Of a DNA stretch of 39,728 bases, positions 17,438 through 25,698 are shown in pieces. The notes beneath the pieces were generated by a model. It saw nothing but the letters and a program-made list of their open reading frames with translations, was not told the origin of the DNA and ran no database searches. Origin of the DNA: Chitinophaga pinensis. GTDB taxonomy: Bacteria > Bacteroidota > Bacteroidia > Chitinophagales > Chitinophagaceae. Position 1 is the stretch's first letter, and each line of letters opens with the position of its first letter. A program made the translations under genes and the position numbers. The DNA lies in the NCBI GenBank assembly GCA_945902975.1, contig CAMDNL010000004.1:1-39728 (forward strand). Reading direction: 5' to 3'.

Positions 17438-19126
17438 CTAATTTGGAACATTTGTATTTTGAATCGATTGAATCTGCCCTTTATCAAGGTGAATGACCAT
17501 ATCACATTTAGCAATTAGCGCTGGATCATTTGTTGTAAAAATGATGGTGACATCCTTAAGGCCAAAAAAATAATTCTTCAGATATTGCTTATCATCGGCT
17601 GCGATCAGCTTCATTGGTTCATCCAATAACAACAATGCTGGTTGATTAAGCAAAGACCTAGCAATCAATAGCTTTTGAACACTTGATGAACTAAGCTGCT
17701 TTCCAGTTGGTTCTAAATGGGTATCAAATCCCTTGCTTAAACTTTTATAAAAATTATCTAAACCAACGATTTTGAAAGTATCTAATACATCTTGTTCTTT
17801 AACTTCCTTGTTGCCTAGCGTGATATTCTCCCATAAACTTGCAGAGAAGATATCTTGCTTTTGCATATAGATGCCAATATTATTTCTTAAGGTATTTAAG
17901 TTATAGTTATTGATAGGAACTTGGTCAAAACTTAAATCACCTTCAAAATCTTGGAAAACACCCGTAAGCATTCTTAATAAAACTGTTTTACCAGAGTCGC
18001 CATCTCCTGTGATAGCTACTTTTTGCCCTGGTTTTATAAGAAAGCTAATATTTTTAAGGATAGGCGTTTTTTCAAAACCAAAGCTTAAATTTTTGGCTTC
18101 AATTTCAATACCTTGTTTTTTAACAAATTCGTAACTGCCCTCTTCTTCAATTGGCTTTTCAGTTATTTTATTTATTTTCTCTACGCTAGTTAGTAAGTCA
18201 TACACCGTCTCCAAGCTCACAATTAATTTTTCAACCGCATTCATGATGGTTAAAATGATGATCTCTGCTGCTATAAATTGTCCAATATTAATTTCTTGAC
18301 GTATTAATAAAATACCTCCCACAATCAACATAGCTGCAGTGATGAGTATTTTAAAAACAACTAGAGACCAATATTGTAATTTTAAAATTTGGAAATGTCT
18401 ATTTCTGGAATGTAAATAGCCTTCTAATAAATGATTTGTCTTTTCTAAATGTAGATTGAATGAATTAAAAAATTTAAAAGTTTTGATACCTCTTGCTATT
18501 TCTTGTACCCAACCTCCTAGATCATATTTATAATTACTTTCCTCTAATGACGCTTCAAACCCTTTTGGAGAAGAGATATACAATATCAAGTACAATACAA
18601 CAAGTAGAATGATACCAAATACAATGAACACTGAATTATAAAATGCTAATAAGATTAATCCAAAACATAATTGAATGACTGCGGTTGGAATATCAAGTAA
18701 TAATTTTGCCAAACTTTTTTGTAAAGTAGGAATATCAAAAAAACGATTGACCAATTCAGGTAAATGGTATTGGTCAATGGATATTACATTCAGCTTTGGA
18801 ATTCTATAAGAAAATTCAAAAGAGAATCTGGTGAAAATCTTTTGTTGAATTTTCTCCACAATCTTCATTTGGTTGATTTTCAACATTCCAGTAAATAGCA
18901 CACCCAATACGACTAAAAGAATGAGTACCCACATAGAGGCTGGGAGTTGTTTTCGTCCTGTGGCCACAATCGCAAAGTTGATGATGGCCTGAATACCTAA
19001 TGGCAGGGAGAGTTGGATCAATCCGGAAAGAATTGACAGTAAATACAAGGCGGTAATTTCTTTTCCATCAAGTCTTAATAGACGGAAAAGTTTATAGAGT
19101 GATCTTGATATGTTTATTTTTTCCAT
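17438..19126 (-). CDS. ABC transporter, fused membrane and ATPase domains, with degenerate nucleotide-binding motifs
   Basis: From the ATG at 19126 the protein has 562 residues: a six-helix exporter membrane domain (about 20-305) and an ATP-binding domain (about 338-550). Walker A GDGDSGKT (374-381), the Q-loop (YMQKQD) and Walker B ALLLLDEP are intact. The signature LSGGQ is replaced by LSSSS (478-482), the D-loop is altered (PMKLIAADD), and the switch histidine is missing (FTTNDP where FAHR-like sequence is usual). There is no C39 peptidase domain. It heads the exporter operon with the HlyD and TolC genes. An in-frame TTG at 19186 would add 20 residues (QVLKLNLRKDP...), but the ATG fits the family better. 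ATP hydrolysis may be slow or atypical. Confidence 0.88.
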   Translation of the reverse strand: MEKINISRSLYKLFRLLRLDGKEITALYLLSILSGLIQLSLPLGIQAIINFAIVATGRKQLPASMWVLILLVVLGVLFTGMLKINQMKIVEKIQQKIFTRFSFEFSYRIPKLNVISIDQYHLPELVNRFFDIPTLQKSLAKLLLDIPTAVIQLCFGLILLAFYNSVFIVFGIILLVVLYLILYISSPKGFEASLEESNYKYDLGGWVQEIARGIKTFKFFNSFNLHLEKTNHLLEGYLHSRNRHFQILKLQYWSLVVFKILITAAMLIVGGILLIRQEINIGQFIAAEIIILTIMNAVEKLIVSLETVYDLLTSVEKINKITEKPIEEEGSYEFVKKQGIEIEAKNLSFGFEKTPILKNISFLIKPGQKVAITGDGDSGKTVLLRMLTGVFQDFEGDLSFDQVPINNYNLNTLRNNIGIYMQKQDIFSASLWENITLGNKEVKEQDVLDTFKIVGLDNFYKSLSKGFDTHLEPTGKQLSSSSVQKLLIARSLLNQPALLLLDEPMKLIAADDKQYLKNYFFGLKDVTIIFTTNDPALIAKCDMVIHLDKGQIQSIQNTNVPN

Positions 19127-19188
19127 TTGTTTCAGTGCATCCCGAAAAATGGGATCTTTTCTTAAATTAAGCTTTAATACCTGCAAAT

Positions 19189-19241
19189 TTAACCATATTT
19201 GGTTAATTTACATGACCATCCTAAGTAACCTTAATATGGTT
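19189..19241. promoter_or_regulatory. Candidate operator region between the ABC exporter operon and nhaD-like gene
   Basis: TTAACCA-TATT-TGGTTAA (19189-19206) is a perfect 7+4+7 inverted repeat. AACCATATT within it (19191-19199) also pairs with AATATGGTT at 19233-19241, so the motif recurs 41 bases downstream in inverted orientation. The region is shared by two divergent transcription units. A repressor or activator binding both copies is a reasonable inference, but no regulator gene is adjacent. Confidence 0.45.
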
Positions 19242-19302
19242 TTGTTTATGTTCATTATTTATATTTTTTATAAAATTATAAATAAGATTAAATCAATTTA
19301 TT

Positions 19303-20574
19303 ATGATCTTATTATTGCTAACTATATTTTTTGTCGGGTATCTTTTAATTACTTTAGAACATTCTATCCATATTAATAAATCAGCTATAGCATTGATCAC
19401 GGCTGTACTTTGTTGGACGATTTTAGTTTTAAATCCTGCGTCTAAAGATGCATCGTTGGATTCGCTTAGCCATCACCTAAGTAGTATTGCTGAAATTGTT
19501 TTTTTCCTTTTAGGTGCCATGACGATTGTCGAACTGATAGATGCACACGATGGCTTTCAAAATATCACTGAAAAAATAAAAACAACCAATAAGACAAAAT
19601 TTATTTGGACCATTTCAATCATTACATTTTTTCTTTCTGCAGTCCTTGATAATTTAACAAGTACCATAGTGATGATATCCATTATCAATAAATTAGTGAA
19701 AGAAAAACAGGTTAAATGGCAATTACTAGGTTTAGTGATCATCTCCTCAAATGCAGGTGGAGCATGGAGTCCCATAGGGGATGTTACCACGACTATGTTA
19801 TGGATTGGCCAGCAAGTGACGCCATTAAATATTATTAAAGAAACATTTTTAGCAAGTTTAACTTGTATGGTAGTCCCTACTATTATAATTAATTATCGTA
19901 TCAAAGGGAAGATAGATTTATTCGAAAAAAGCGAAAAGAATTTAAATGCACTTTCAAGTGCGTTCGATCGTAATTTGGTTTTTTTCATAGGTATCGCCTG
20001 TCTTTTATTTGTCCCCGTTTTCAAAACGATTACACATTTACCACCCTATATGGGCATGTTATTAAGCTTAGGAATCATGTGGGTATTGACTGAATTATTA
20101 CATAGTAAAAAAGACATAGAGGAGAAAGGAAATCTTTCTGTTAACCACGCGATTCGAAAAATAGATACGCCTAGTATACTTTTCTTTTTTGGAATCCTAA
20201 TGAGTATTGCTGCATTAGAACAAGTGGGATTGCTAAAAGATGCCGCCACCTATTTAGACCAAACGATTGGTAATATTAAAATCATTGCAATCCTCATTGG
20301 TTTATTGTCATCTATTTTAGATAATGTACCGTTGGTAGCCGCTTTACAAAGCATGTACAGTTTGGATATCTACCCGACAGACCATTATTTTTGGGAATTC
20401 TTGGCCTATACTGCAGGGACTGGAGGTTCGGTTTTAATTATAGGCTCAGCAGCTGGAGTAGCTGTGATGGGCATCGAAAAAATTGACTTCTTTTGGTACC
20501 TTAAAAACATTAGCTGGGTGGCATTTATAGGATTTATCACTGGCGCCTTGGTTTTTATCCTAGAAAATGCTTAA
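19303..20574 (+). CDS. nhaD: NhaD-type Na+/H+ antiporter (ion transporter superfamily)
   Basis: The 423-residue inner-membrane protein has about 11 or 12 hydrophobic segments. The family signatures are visible: FFLLGAMTIVELIDAHDGF near 68-86, SAVLDNLTSTIVM (membrane-embedded aspartate), SSNAGGAWSPIGDVTTTMLW (an SNAGGxxSPIGDVTT motif characteristic of NhaD), and near the C-terminus SSILDNVPLVAA and GTGGSVLIIGSAAGVA. NhaD exchanges sodium or lithium for protons. It is related to ArsB and the CitM group, but the GGAWSPIGDVTT motif points to NhaD, not an arsenite pump. It is divergent from the exporter operon across 176 bases. The pirin gene follows after 30 bases on the same strand. Confidence 0.9.
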   Translation: MILLLLTIFFVGYLLITLEHSIHINKSAIALITAVLCWTILVLNPASKDASLDSLSHHLSSIAEIVFFLLGAMTIVELIDAHDGFQNITEKIKTTNKTKFIWTISIITFFLSAVLDNLTSTIVMISIINKLVKEKQVKWQLLGLVIISSNAGGAWSPIGDVTTTMLWIGQQVTPLNIIKETFLASLTCMVVPTIIINYRIKGKIDLFEKSEKNLNALSSAFDRNLVFFIGIACLLFVPVFKTITHLPPYMGMLLSLGIMWVLTELLHSKKDIEEKGNLSVNHAIRKIDTPSILFFFGILMSIAALEQVGLLKDAATYLDQTIGNIKIIAILIGLLSSILDNVPLVAALQSMYSLDIYPTDHYFWEFLAYTAGTGGSVLIIGSAAGVAVMGIEKIDFFWYLKNISWVAFIGFITGALVFILENA

Positions 20575-20604
20575 TTTTGATGTTCAAACATTGAAAAGTT
20601 TTAT

Positions 20605-21333
20605 ATGCGAACTGTATTACATACCGCAGGTTCAAGAGGAGATGCCAACCATGGTTGGTTACATAGCAAGCACAGTTTTAGTTTTGCCAATTATTACAAT
20701 CCTGAAAAAATACATTTTGGTGTACTTCGTGTATTGAATGATGACTTTGTAACTGCAGGTATGGGCTTTGGATTACATCCGCATGACAATATGGAAATCA
20801 TTTCTATTCCGTTGGAAGGTGATTTAGCACACGAGGATAGCATGGGCAATCAAACAGTCATCAAACACGGAGACATCCAAGTGATGAGTGCAGGCACCGG
20901 TGTTAAGCATAGTGAGTTCAACCACAATAAAGACAAGCCTGTTAAATTTTTACAAATTTGGGTGATGCCTAATAAAAAGAATGTAACACCTCGTTATGAT
21001 CAAATCACATTGGATCCTGTAAATAGAATCAATACTTTACAACAAATACTTTCTCCAAATCCAGATGATGCTGGTGTGTGGATTCATCAAGACGCCTGGT
21101 TTCATATTGGCAAATTTGATCTTGACTTTACTACAACCTATAATTTAAAAAAAGAAGGTAATGGGATTTATGCGTTTGTGTTATATGGCGCATTTGAAGT
21201 TGCTGCTCAAAAATTAGAAGAAAGAGACGCACTAGGCATAACTGAAATAGACGCTATCAATGATTCATTTGAGGTTAAAGCATTAACAGATCATGCAGAA
21301 ATATTGTTAATGGAAATACCAATGCAGCTTTAA
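20605..21333 (+). CDS. Pirin family bicupin protein
   Basis: The 242-residue protein is a pirin (bicupin), close to the YhhW-like group. The metal site is visible as H58-P-H60 (GFGLHPHDNMEIISIPLEG), H102 and E104 (GTGVKHSEFN). The N-terminal segment GWLHSKHSFSFANYYNP (residues 17-33) is family-typical. Some bacterial pirins act as quercetin 2,3-dioxygenases, others as redox or metabolic regulators. The substrate here is not known. It lies 30 bases after nhaD and ends eight bases before the stop codon of the convergent ribD. Confidence 0.92.
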   Translation: MRTVLHTAGSRGDANHGWLHSKHSFSFANYYNPEKIHFGVLRVLNDDFVTAGMGFGLHPHDNMEIISIPLEGDLAHEDSMGNQTVIKHGDIQVMSAGTGVKHSEFNHNKDKPVKFLQIWVMPNKKNVTPRYDQITLDPVNRINTLQQILSPNPDDAGVWIHQDAWFHIGKFDLDFTTTYNLKKEGNGIYAFVLYGAFEVAAQKLEERDALGITEIDAINDSFEVKALTDHAEILLMEIPMQL

Positions 21334-21341
21334 TGTCTAGA

Positions 21342-22454
21342 CTAATCTAAGGGCTGTTTTATGAAATAGTGTAAAAGTATGTCTTCTTGAAATCTTTTCA
21401 TATCAACTAATTCAAGGCGATAAGCATTATCTAGGTGATTTGCTTTATCTATTCCTAACATCGGTATTGCCTGTTGATCATTCAACAACTTTGGGGCGAT
21501 AAACCAGTACAATTCATCTGCCATATTTTGATCAATTAAACTTGCATTTAATTTTTGCCCACCTTCAGCCAGGATTGAGTAGAATCCTTTTTCCATCAAT
21601 TGAGCAGTAATAGAGCTAAAAATCAAACCTTCATTATTAAAATCACCTTCAATCAATTCAATTGAACTAGCATTGACCGGTGTATTTTTTTTATCAGTAA
21701 TGAAGTAAATTTTTGTGTTTGTTCGATTATAAAAAATGGGTAGTTTATTATATTCTGTATTTAAAAAAGTAAGTTCTTTATCAATTATGATAAGGTTTGT
21801 TTCTTTAATTGGTTCACCCTCTATCCTAATAGTGAAACTTGCATCGTCTTGTAGAATTGTTTTATAGGAAGTTAAAATGGCATCTGTGTTTGATCGCAAT
21901 TGAGCATGTACAAATTGCCTCGAATCTTCATTGCTTATCCATTTACTATGATTATTCCGATCTGCAATTTTACCGTCAATTGTACTAGCAGTTTTTAATA
22001 GGAAGTAGGGACGCAGTTTTATGTGTTGTGTAAAAAACCTTTTGTTTAATGTTATTGCAGAAGGATCATTGATTATTTCAACTTCAATACCTGCTAGTCT
22101 TAGCTTTTCGACACTTTCAACTTTGGGATTGGGGTCTAAGCTCGCTATGATCACTTTTTTTATACCATGCTTTATAATTAAATCACAACAAGGAGGCGTT
22201 TTTCCAAAATGAGAACAAGGCTCTAAGCTAATATAGATGGTGGCCTGACTAAGGTCTGTTGTTTTTTGGAGTGCCTGCTCAATCGCAAAGACCTCGGCAT
22301 GGGGTCCCCCTAGTTTTTGATGAAATCCTTCACCAATGATCTGATTCGCTTCATCCAATAAAACAGCACCTACAAAAGGATTTGGCCGTATTTCGTTTTC
22401 ATTTGCAGATTTAGCTAAATTAATACAGTAATCTATAGCCTCTTTCTTATTCAT
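21342..22454 (-). CDS. ribD: Bifunctional riboflavin deaminase/reductase
   Basis: RibD carries out the second and third steps of riboflavin synthesis, deaminating and reducing the pyrimidine intermediate. With the ATG at 22454 the protein has 370 residues. The N-terminal CMP/dCMP-deaminase domain has the zinc site H52-A-E54 (GGPHAEVFAI), C80 and C89 (EPCSHFGKTPPCC). The C-terminal reductase domain begins around LRPYFLLKTASTIDGKIADR and includes AEGGQKLNASLI. An in-frame TTG at 22475 would add seven residues that are not family-like, so ATG is preferred. It is transcribed divergently from ribE across 41 bases. Confidence 0.93.
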   Translation of the reverse strand: MNKKEAIDYCINLAKSANENEIRPNPFVGAVLLDEANQIIGEGFHQKLGGPHAEVFAIEQALQKTTDLSQATIYISLEPCSHFGKTPPCCDLIIKHGIKKVIIASLDPNPKVESVEKLRLAGIEVEIINDPSAITLNKRFFTQHIKLRPYFLLKTASTIDGKIADRNNHSKWISNEDSRQFVHAQLRSNTDAILTSYKTILQDDASFTIRIEGEPIKETNLIIIDKELTFLNTEYNKLPIFYNRTNTKIYFITDKKNTPVNASSIELIEGDFNNEGLIFSSITAQLMEKGFYSILAEGGQKLNASLIDQNMADELYWFIAPKLLNDQQAIPMLGIDKANHLDNAYRLELVDMKRFQEDILLHYFIKQPLD

Positions 22455-22495
22455 TGATTTATCTTTGCAATTCAAAATTACTCAAACTATCGCAT
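22455..22495. promoter_or_regulatory. Divergent riboflavin promoter region with two -7-type boxes
   Basis: The 41 bases between the ribD and ribE starts, plus neighbouring bases, hold TATCTTTG on the plus strand (22460-22467, toward ribE) and TAATTTTG on the minus strand (complement of 22473-22480, toward ribD). Both match TAnnTTTG and are placed so that leaders would be only about 15-25 bases. The gap is far too short for an FMN riboswitch, so the pathway is not controlled here by an RFN element. Confidence 0.4.
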
Positions 22496-23089
22496 ATGTT
22501 TACAGGCATTGTACAGAAAGGGAAAATACATGCAATTACTCCATCCGAAGATGGATGGGAACTAGTAATCAATATGGCTCAATTTGCTGCCATTGTTCAA
22601 CTAGGAGATAGCGTGGCAATAGATGGCGCATGCCTAACTGTGACCAAAGTAGAGCAGGATAATATGTATTTTTTTGTTTCTACAGAATCGATTGCAAAAA
22701 CAACCATCAGAAATTATAAGACAGGGGATACCGTGAATACCGAATTACCAATGCAGCCAAATGGCTACTTAGGGGGTCATTATGTATTAGGTCATGTGGA
22801 TGCAACAGCTAAAGTCACTGAAATCAAAATCACCCCTACTGCTTGGTTTTTAACCATTCAAGTGCCTGAACAATTTGCAAAATATATTGTTTATAAAGGG
22901 TCTATTGCAATCAATGGAGTAAGTCTTACAATCAATGAGGTGCGAGATCAGCTGATTGAGCTTTGCATTATTCCAACCACGCTAGACAAGACCAATATCA
23001 ATCAACTTTCGGTTGAAAGTATGGTCAATATTGAATTTGATATTTTAGCAAAATATACTGAACAATTACTTCTAAAAAGAAATGTGTAA
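22496..23089 (+). CDS. ribE: Riboflavin synthase, alpha subunit
   Basis: Riboflavin synthase dismutates two molecules of 6,7-dimethyl-8-ribityllumazine to riboflavin and a pyrimidine. The 197-residue product starts with the family-defining MFTGIVQ. It contains two lumazine-binding repeats: GDSVAIDGACLTVT in the first and KGSIAINGVSLTINEV in the second, with LGGHYVLGHVDATAKV at their junction. An upstream in-frame TTG at 22454 would add 14 residues and overlap the ribD start, so the ATG at 22496 before FTGIVQ is used. Its stop overlaps the start of ribBA by one base (TAATG), giving coupled translation. Confidence 0.94.
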   Translation: MFTGIVQKGKIHAITPSEDGWELVINMAQFAAIVQLGDSVAIDGACLTVTKVEQDNMYFFVSTESIAKTTIRNYKTGDTVNTELPMQPNGYLGGHYVLGHVDATAKVTEIKITPTAWFLTIQVPEQFAKYIVYKGSIAINGVSLTINEVRDQLIELCIIPTTLDKTNINQLSVESMVNIEFDILAKYTEQLLLKRNV

Positions 23090-24354
23090 TGTTTGATCAT
23101 GTGCAGGAAGCTTTAAATGCTTTTAAATTAGGGGAACCAATTATATTGGTAGATGACGAAGACAGAGAAAATGAAGGGGATATTGTTTTCCCTGCAAGCT
23201 TTGCAACGCAAGAAAAAATTAATTTTTGCGCAAAATATGCAAGAGGCTTGGTGTGCATTGCAATGCATCAAACCATTGCAAAGCAAATTGGTATTGCGCC
23301 AGTTTATTCTAACCACGCTGATCCTTTTCACACCGCATTTTTTGATTCTATAGATGCAATCCCTGCATTGGGCATCACGACAGGTATCTCTGCAAAAGAA
23401 AGGGCTATTACTGCGCGTCAAGTGGTCAATACTTTTGCAAAACCGTCTGATTTTATCAAACCTGGACACTTATTTCCGGTGGTAGCAAAAGAGGGTGGTT
23501 TGCTAGTTAGAAAAGGGCATACCGAGGCTGCGGTTGATTTATGTTTAATCATTGATTTAGCACCTGCTGCAATTATATGTGAAATCATGGACGAGGATGG
23601 AGATATGCTAAGAAGAAATGGTTTAGTTGAATTTGCGAAAACACATCAACTAAAAATGATCAGTATTGAACAGTTGATTGAATACAGAAAAACATTTTCG
23701 AAGGATTTAAAATTTACTGCAGTCGAACAAAATTTTGATCAGCATCCATCAACTGAAATTTCTGACTCAAACATTGCGCTTATATCACAAGCACAACTAC
23801 CAACTGAATTTGGATTATTTAAATCGTTGGTTTTTCAAAATAGTAGCACGAATGAATCACATGTTGTGTTGTTAATGGATGCTGAATTATCCAATAAGCC
23901 AATCGTACGTTTTCATAGTGAATGCTTAACTGGTGACGTTTTTGGCAGTGTGCGTTGTGATTGTAAAGCCCAATTAAATCATGCCTTAGAACAGATTGCT
24001 AAAAATAAGCACGGGTACTTAATTTATTTAAAGGGACAGGAAGGAAGGGGTATTGGGATTGGTCAAAAAATTGCAGCTTATGATTTGCAGGATAAGGGTG
24101 AAGATACCTTCCAAGCAAATCTAAGTTTAGGACTTCCAGTGGATGATAGAAACTACCAAGATGCCATTTCGATTCTAAAGCATTTGCGTGTGAATGATTT
24201 TTCTTTTATCACTAACAATCCAGATAAAATAGAAGCCATTCAAAATGCAGGCTTTCAATTTGAACAAATTGTAGTACCTCCTTTTGTGACCAAGGAAAAT
24301 AAAAAATATTTACAAGACAAGGCAACCATTGCCAATCATAAAATTACCTTATAG
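23089..24354 (+). CDS. ribBA: Bifunctional 3,4-dihydroxy-2-butanone-4-phosphate synthase / GTP cyclohydrolase II
   Basis: The 421-residue fusion starts both branches of the pathway, making the four-carbon unit from ribulose 5-phosphate and opening GTP. The N-terminal RibB domain (about 1-205) shows VDDEDRENEGDIVFPA (21-36), TGISAKERAIT and GHTEAAVDL (143-151). The C-terminal GTP cyclohydrolase II domain (about 235-415) has the zinc cysteines C279, C290 and C292 (SECLTGDVFGSVRCDC), GQEGRGIGI and FITNNPDK. Some conserved stretches are divergent (for example FFDSIDAIPA in the RibB half), but catalytic motifs remain. ribE ends in its start codon, and ribH begins one base after its stop. Confidence 0.94.
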   Translation: MFDHVQEALNAFKLGEPIILVDDEDRENEGDIVFPASFATQEKINFCAKYARGLVCIAMHQTIAKQIGIAPVYSNHADPFHTAFFDSIDAIPALGITTGISAKERAITARQVVNTFAKPSDFIKPGHLFPVVAKEGGLLVRKGHTEAAVDLCLIIDLAPAAIICEIMDEDGDMLRRNGLVEFAKTHQLKMISIEQLIEYRKTFSKDLKFTAVEQNFDQHPSTEISDSNIALISQAQLPTEFGLFKSLVFQNSSTNESHVVLLMDAELSNKPIVRFHSECLTGDVFGSVRCDCKAQLNHALEQIAKNKHGYLIYLKGQEGRGIGIGQKIAAYDLQDKGEDTFQANLSLGLPVDDRNYQDAISILKHLRVNDFSFITNNPDKIEAIQNAGFQFEQIVVPPFVTKENKKYLQDKATIANHKITL

Positions 24355-24355
24355 T

Positions 24356-24769
24356 ATGATCGCCATTATCAAAGCAAATTTCAATGCCCACATTACAGAT
24401 TTATTATTAGCTGGATGCACAGACGAATTAGATGCTAAAAATGAAGCTTATAAAGTTTTTGAATGCGCTGGCGCAGTGGAAACTGTGGTGTTTGCGAATC
24501 GAATTATTGAGACCAAGCAATACGATTGTGTGGTGGTGATTGGTGCCATTATTAAAGGGGATACAGACCATTACGAATATGTTTGTCAGTATGTGACCCA
24601 AGGCTTTTCAACCATTGCAGCAACAAAAACAACCCCTGTTATCTTTGGTATTTTAACCACGCAGAATGAAGCTTTAGCTTATGAAAGAGCGGCAATTGAT
24701 AAGATGAATAAAGGTCAAGAGTTTGCAGTAACGGCGATGGAGATGATCCAATCTTTTAAATCACTTTAG
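24356..24769 (+). CDS. ribH: 6,7-dimethyl-8-ribityllumazine synthase, short and divergent
   Basis: The 137-residue protein condenses the pyrimidine and the butanone phosphate into lumazine, the step before RibE. The fold motifs IGAIIKGDTDHYEYVC with the catalytic H72, TPVIFGILTT, and YERAAIDKMNKG with phosphate-binding R111 are present. The first strand begins at once with MIAIIKANFN, so the N-terminal extension seen in most homologues (about 155 residues) is missing. The usual VPGAFEIP substrate loop reads CAGAVETV (37-44), losing both prolines and the phenylalanine. An in-frame TTG at 24329 would add nine residues inside ribBA; ATG 24356 is preferred. The operon position strongly supports function despite the divergence. 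Confidence 0.88.
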   Translation: MIAIIKANFNAHITDLLLAGCTDELDAKNEAYKVFECAGAVETVVFANRIIETKQYDCVVVIGAIIKGDTDHYEYVCQYVTQGFSTIAATKTTPVIFGILTTQNEALAYERAAIDKMNKGQEFAVTAMEMIQSFKSL

Positions 24770-24816
24770 TTACACGGTACATTCATCTTGTTGCAGTAAA
24801 TTATTCCGGAGCAACA

Positions 24817-25692
24817 TTACTTCACTTGTTCGTACAAGTGATTAATTAAGCCGTCGGCCAATCCAATTTTAGGAACGTGAATTTCATCAATATTGGCCCA
24901 TTTCATGGTATAGGCATATATATTCAAGGCAGGAACAATTACATCTGCTCTATCTCTTTTTAAAAGATAAGTGTGCATCCTTTCTTCTACAGTCATTGGT
25001 TCTAAAACTCTATGGAATTCTCTGATGACCTCAATAGGAATACTCTTTAGATTTTTTGAATTAATCATGGAGTATATTTTATTAATATTTCCTCCAGAAC
25101 CAATGGCAATCATTTTAGGATAGGTCCTCCCAATTTCTTTTAAAGTTTGCTTTAGATCTTCCCAAACAGCATCCTCTACTTTGTTTGTTAAAATACGAAC
25201 AGTGCCGATATTGAAAGATTTTTGAAAAGCAACTGCAGACTTATGAAAAAGAGTTACTTCTGTGCTTCCTCCGCCTACGTCAATGTATAAATAGCTTTTA
25301 TTTGCGTCTAATAGTTCTGCAATATGATTTTCATAGATGATCTCGGCTTCTAAATCACCCGATATGACTTCCACCTTTACGCCTGTTTCAGCTTTAATTT
25401 CTTTGATGATTTCTTTTGAGTTACTAGCGTCTCTCATTGCACTCGTTGCGCAAGCAATATAATGATCTACTTCATAGACTTTCATTAAGGCACTAAATGC
25501 ATTAATAGTATTTAAAAGCATCTTCTTTTTTCTGAATCCAATATAGCCTTTTTCAAATACGTCAAATCCGAGCCTTAAAGGAATACGGATTAGATTTAAT
25601 TTATTAAATTCTGTTTCAGTTCCATGCTTAACGACTTCGCAAATAAGTAACCTTGCAGCGTTGCTGCCAATATCAATTGCTCCTAAAATCAA
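24817..25692 (-). CDS. ppx: Ppx/GppA family exopolyphosphatase (TTG start)
   Basis: The 291-residue protein is a Ppx/GppA phosphatase of the actin-like ATPase superfamily. It has AIDIGSNAARLLI (5-17, phosphate 1 motif), YIDVGGGSTEVTL (phosphate 2 motif) and AIGSGGNINKI. It is limited to the N-terminal two-domain core and lacks the C-terminal HD-type region of E. coli Ppx, as in many short homologues. It would degrade polyphosphate or pppGpp. The open frame begins with TTG at 25692, six bases after the ppk stop; no upstream ATG fits, and the motif begins at residue 5. The ppk-ppx pairing supports polyphosphate as substrate. Confidence 0.9.
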   Translation of the reverse strand: MILGAIDIGSNAARLLICEVVKHGTETEFNKLNLIRIPLRLGFDVFEKGYIGFRKKKMLLNTINAFSALMKVYEVDHYIACATSAMRDASNSKEIIKEIKAETGVKVEVISGDLEAEIIYENHIAELLDANKSYLYIDVGGGSTEVTLFHKSAVAFQKSFNIGTVRILTNKVEDAVWEDLKQTLKEIGRTYPKMIAIGSGGNINKIYSMINSKNLKSIPIEVIREFHRVLEPMTVEERMHTYLLKRDRADVIVPALNIYAYTMKWANIDEIHVPKIGLADGLINHLYEQVK

Positions 25693-25698
25693 TGTATG

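Noticed and set aside
19127-19186. Twenty-codon extension of the ABC transporter from a TTG
   Set aside because: The ATG at 19126 gives a family-like start (MEKINISRSLYKLF); the extension would consume most of the spacing to the inverted repeat at 19189. It cannot be excluded completely.
19303-20574. Possible arsenite pump (ArsB relative)
   Set aside because: The SNAGGAWSPIGDVTT signature marks NhaD-type Na+/H+ antiporters, and the gene is 15 kb away from the ars genes.
24770-24816. TGTTGC...GCAACA repeat between ribH and ppx as a bidirectional terminator
   Set aside because: The stem is only six bases with a 16-base loop and no T-run, too weak to call.
24823-24840. Hairpin CACTTGT-TCGT-ACAAGTG near the end of ppx as a terminator
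   Set aside because: It lies within the ppx coding region, and no T-tract follows on the minus strand; it is more likely a coincidence of codons.
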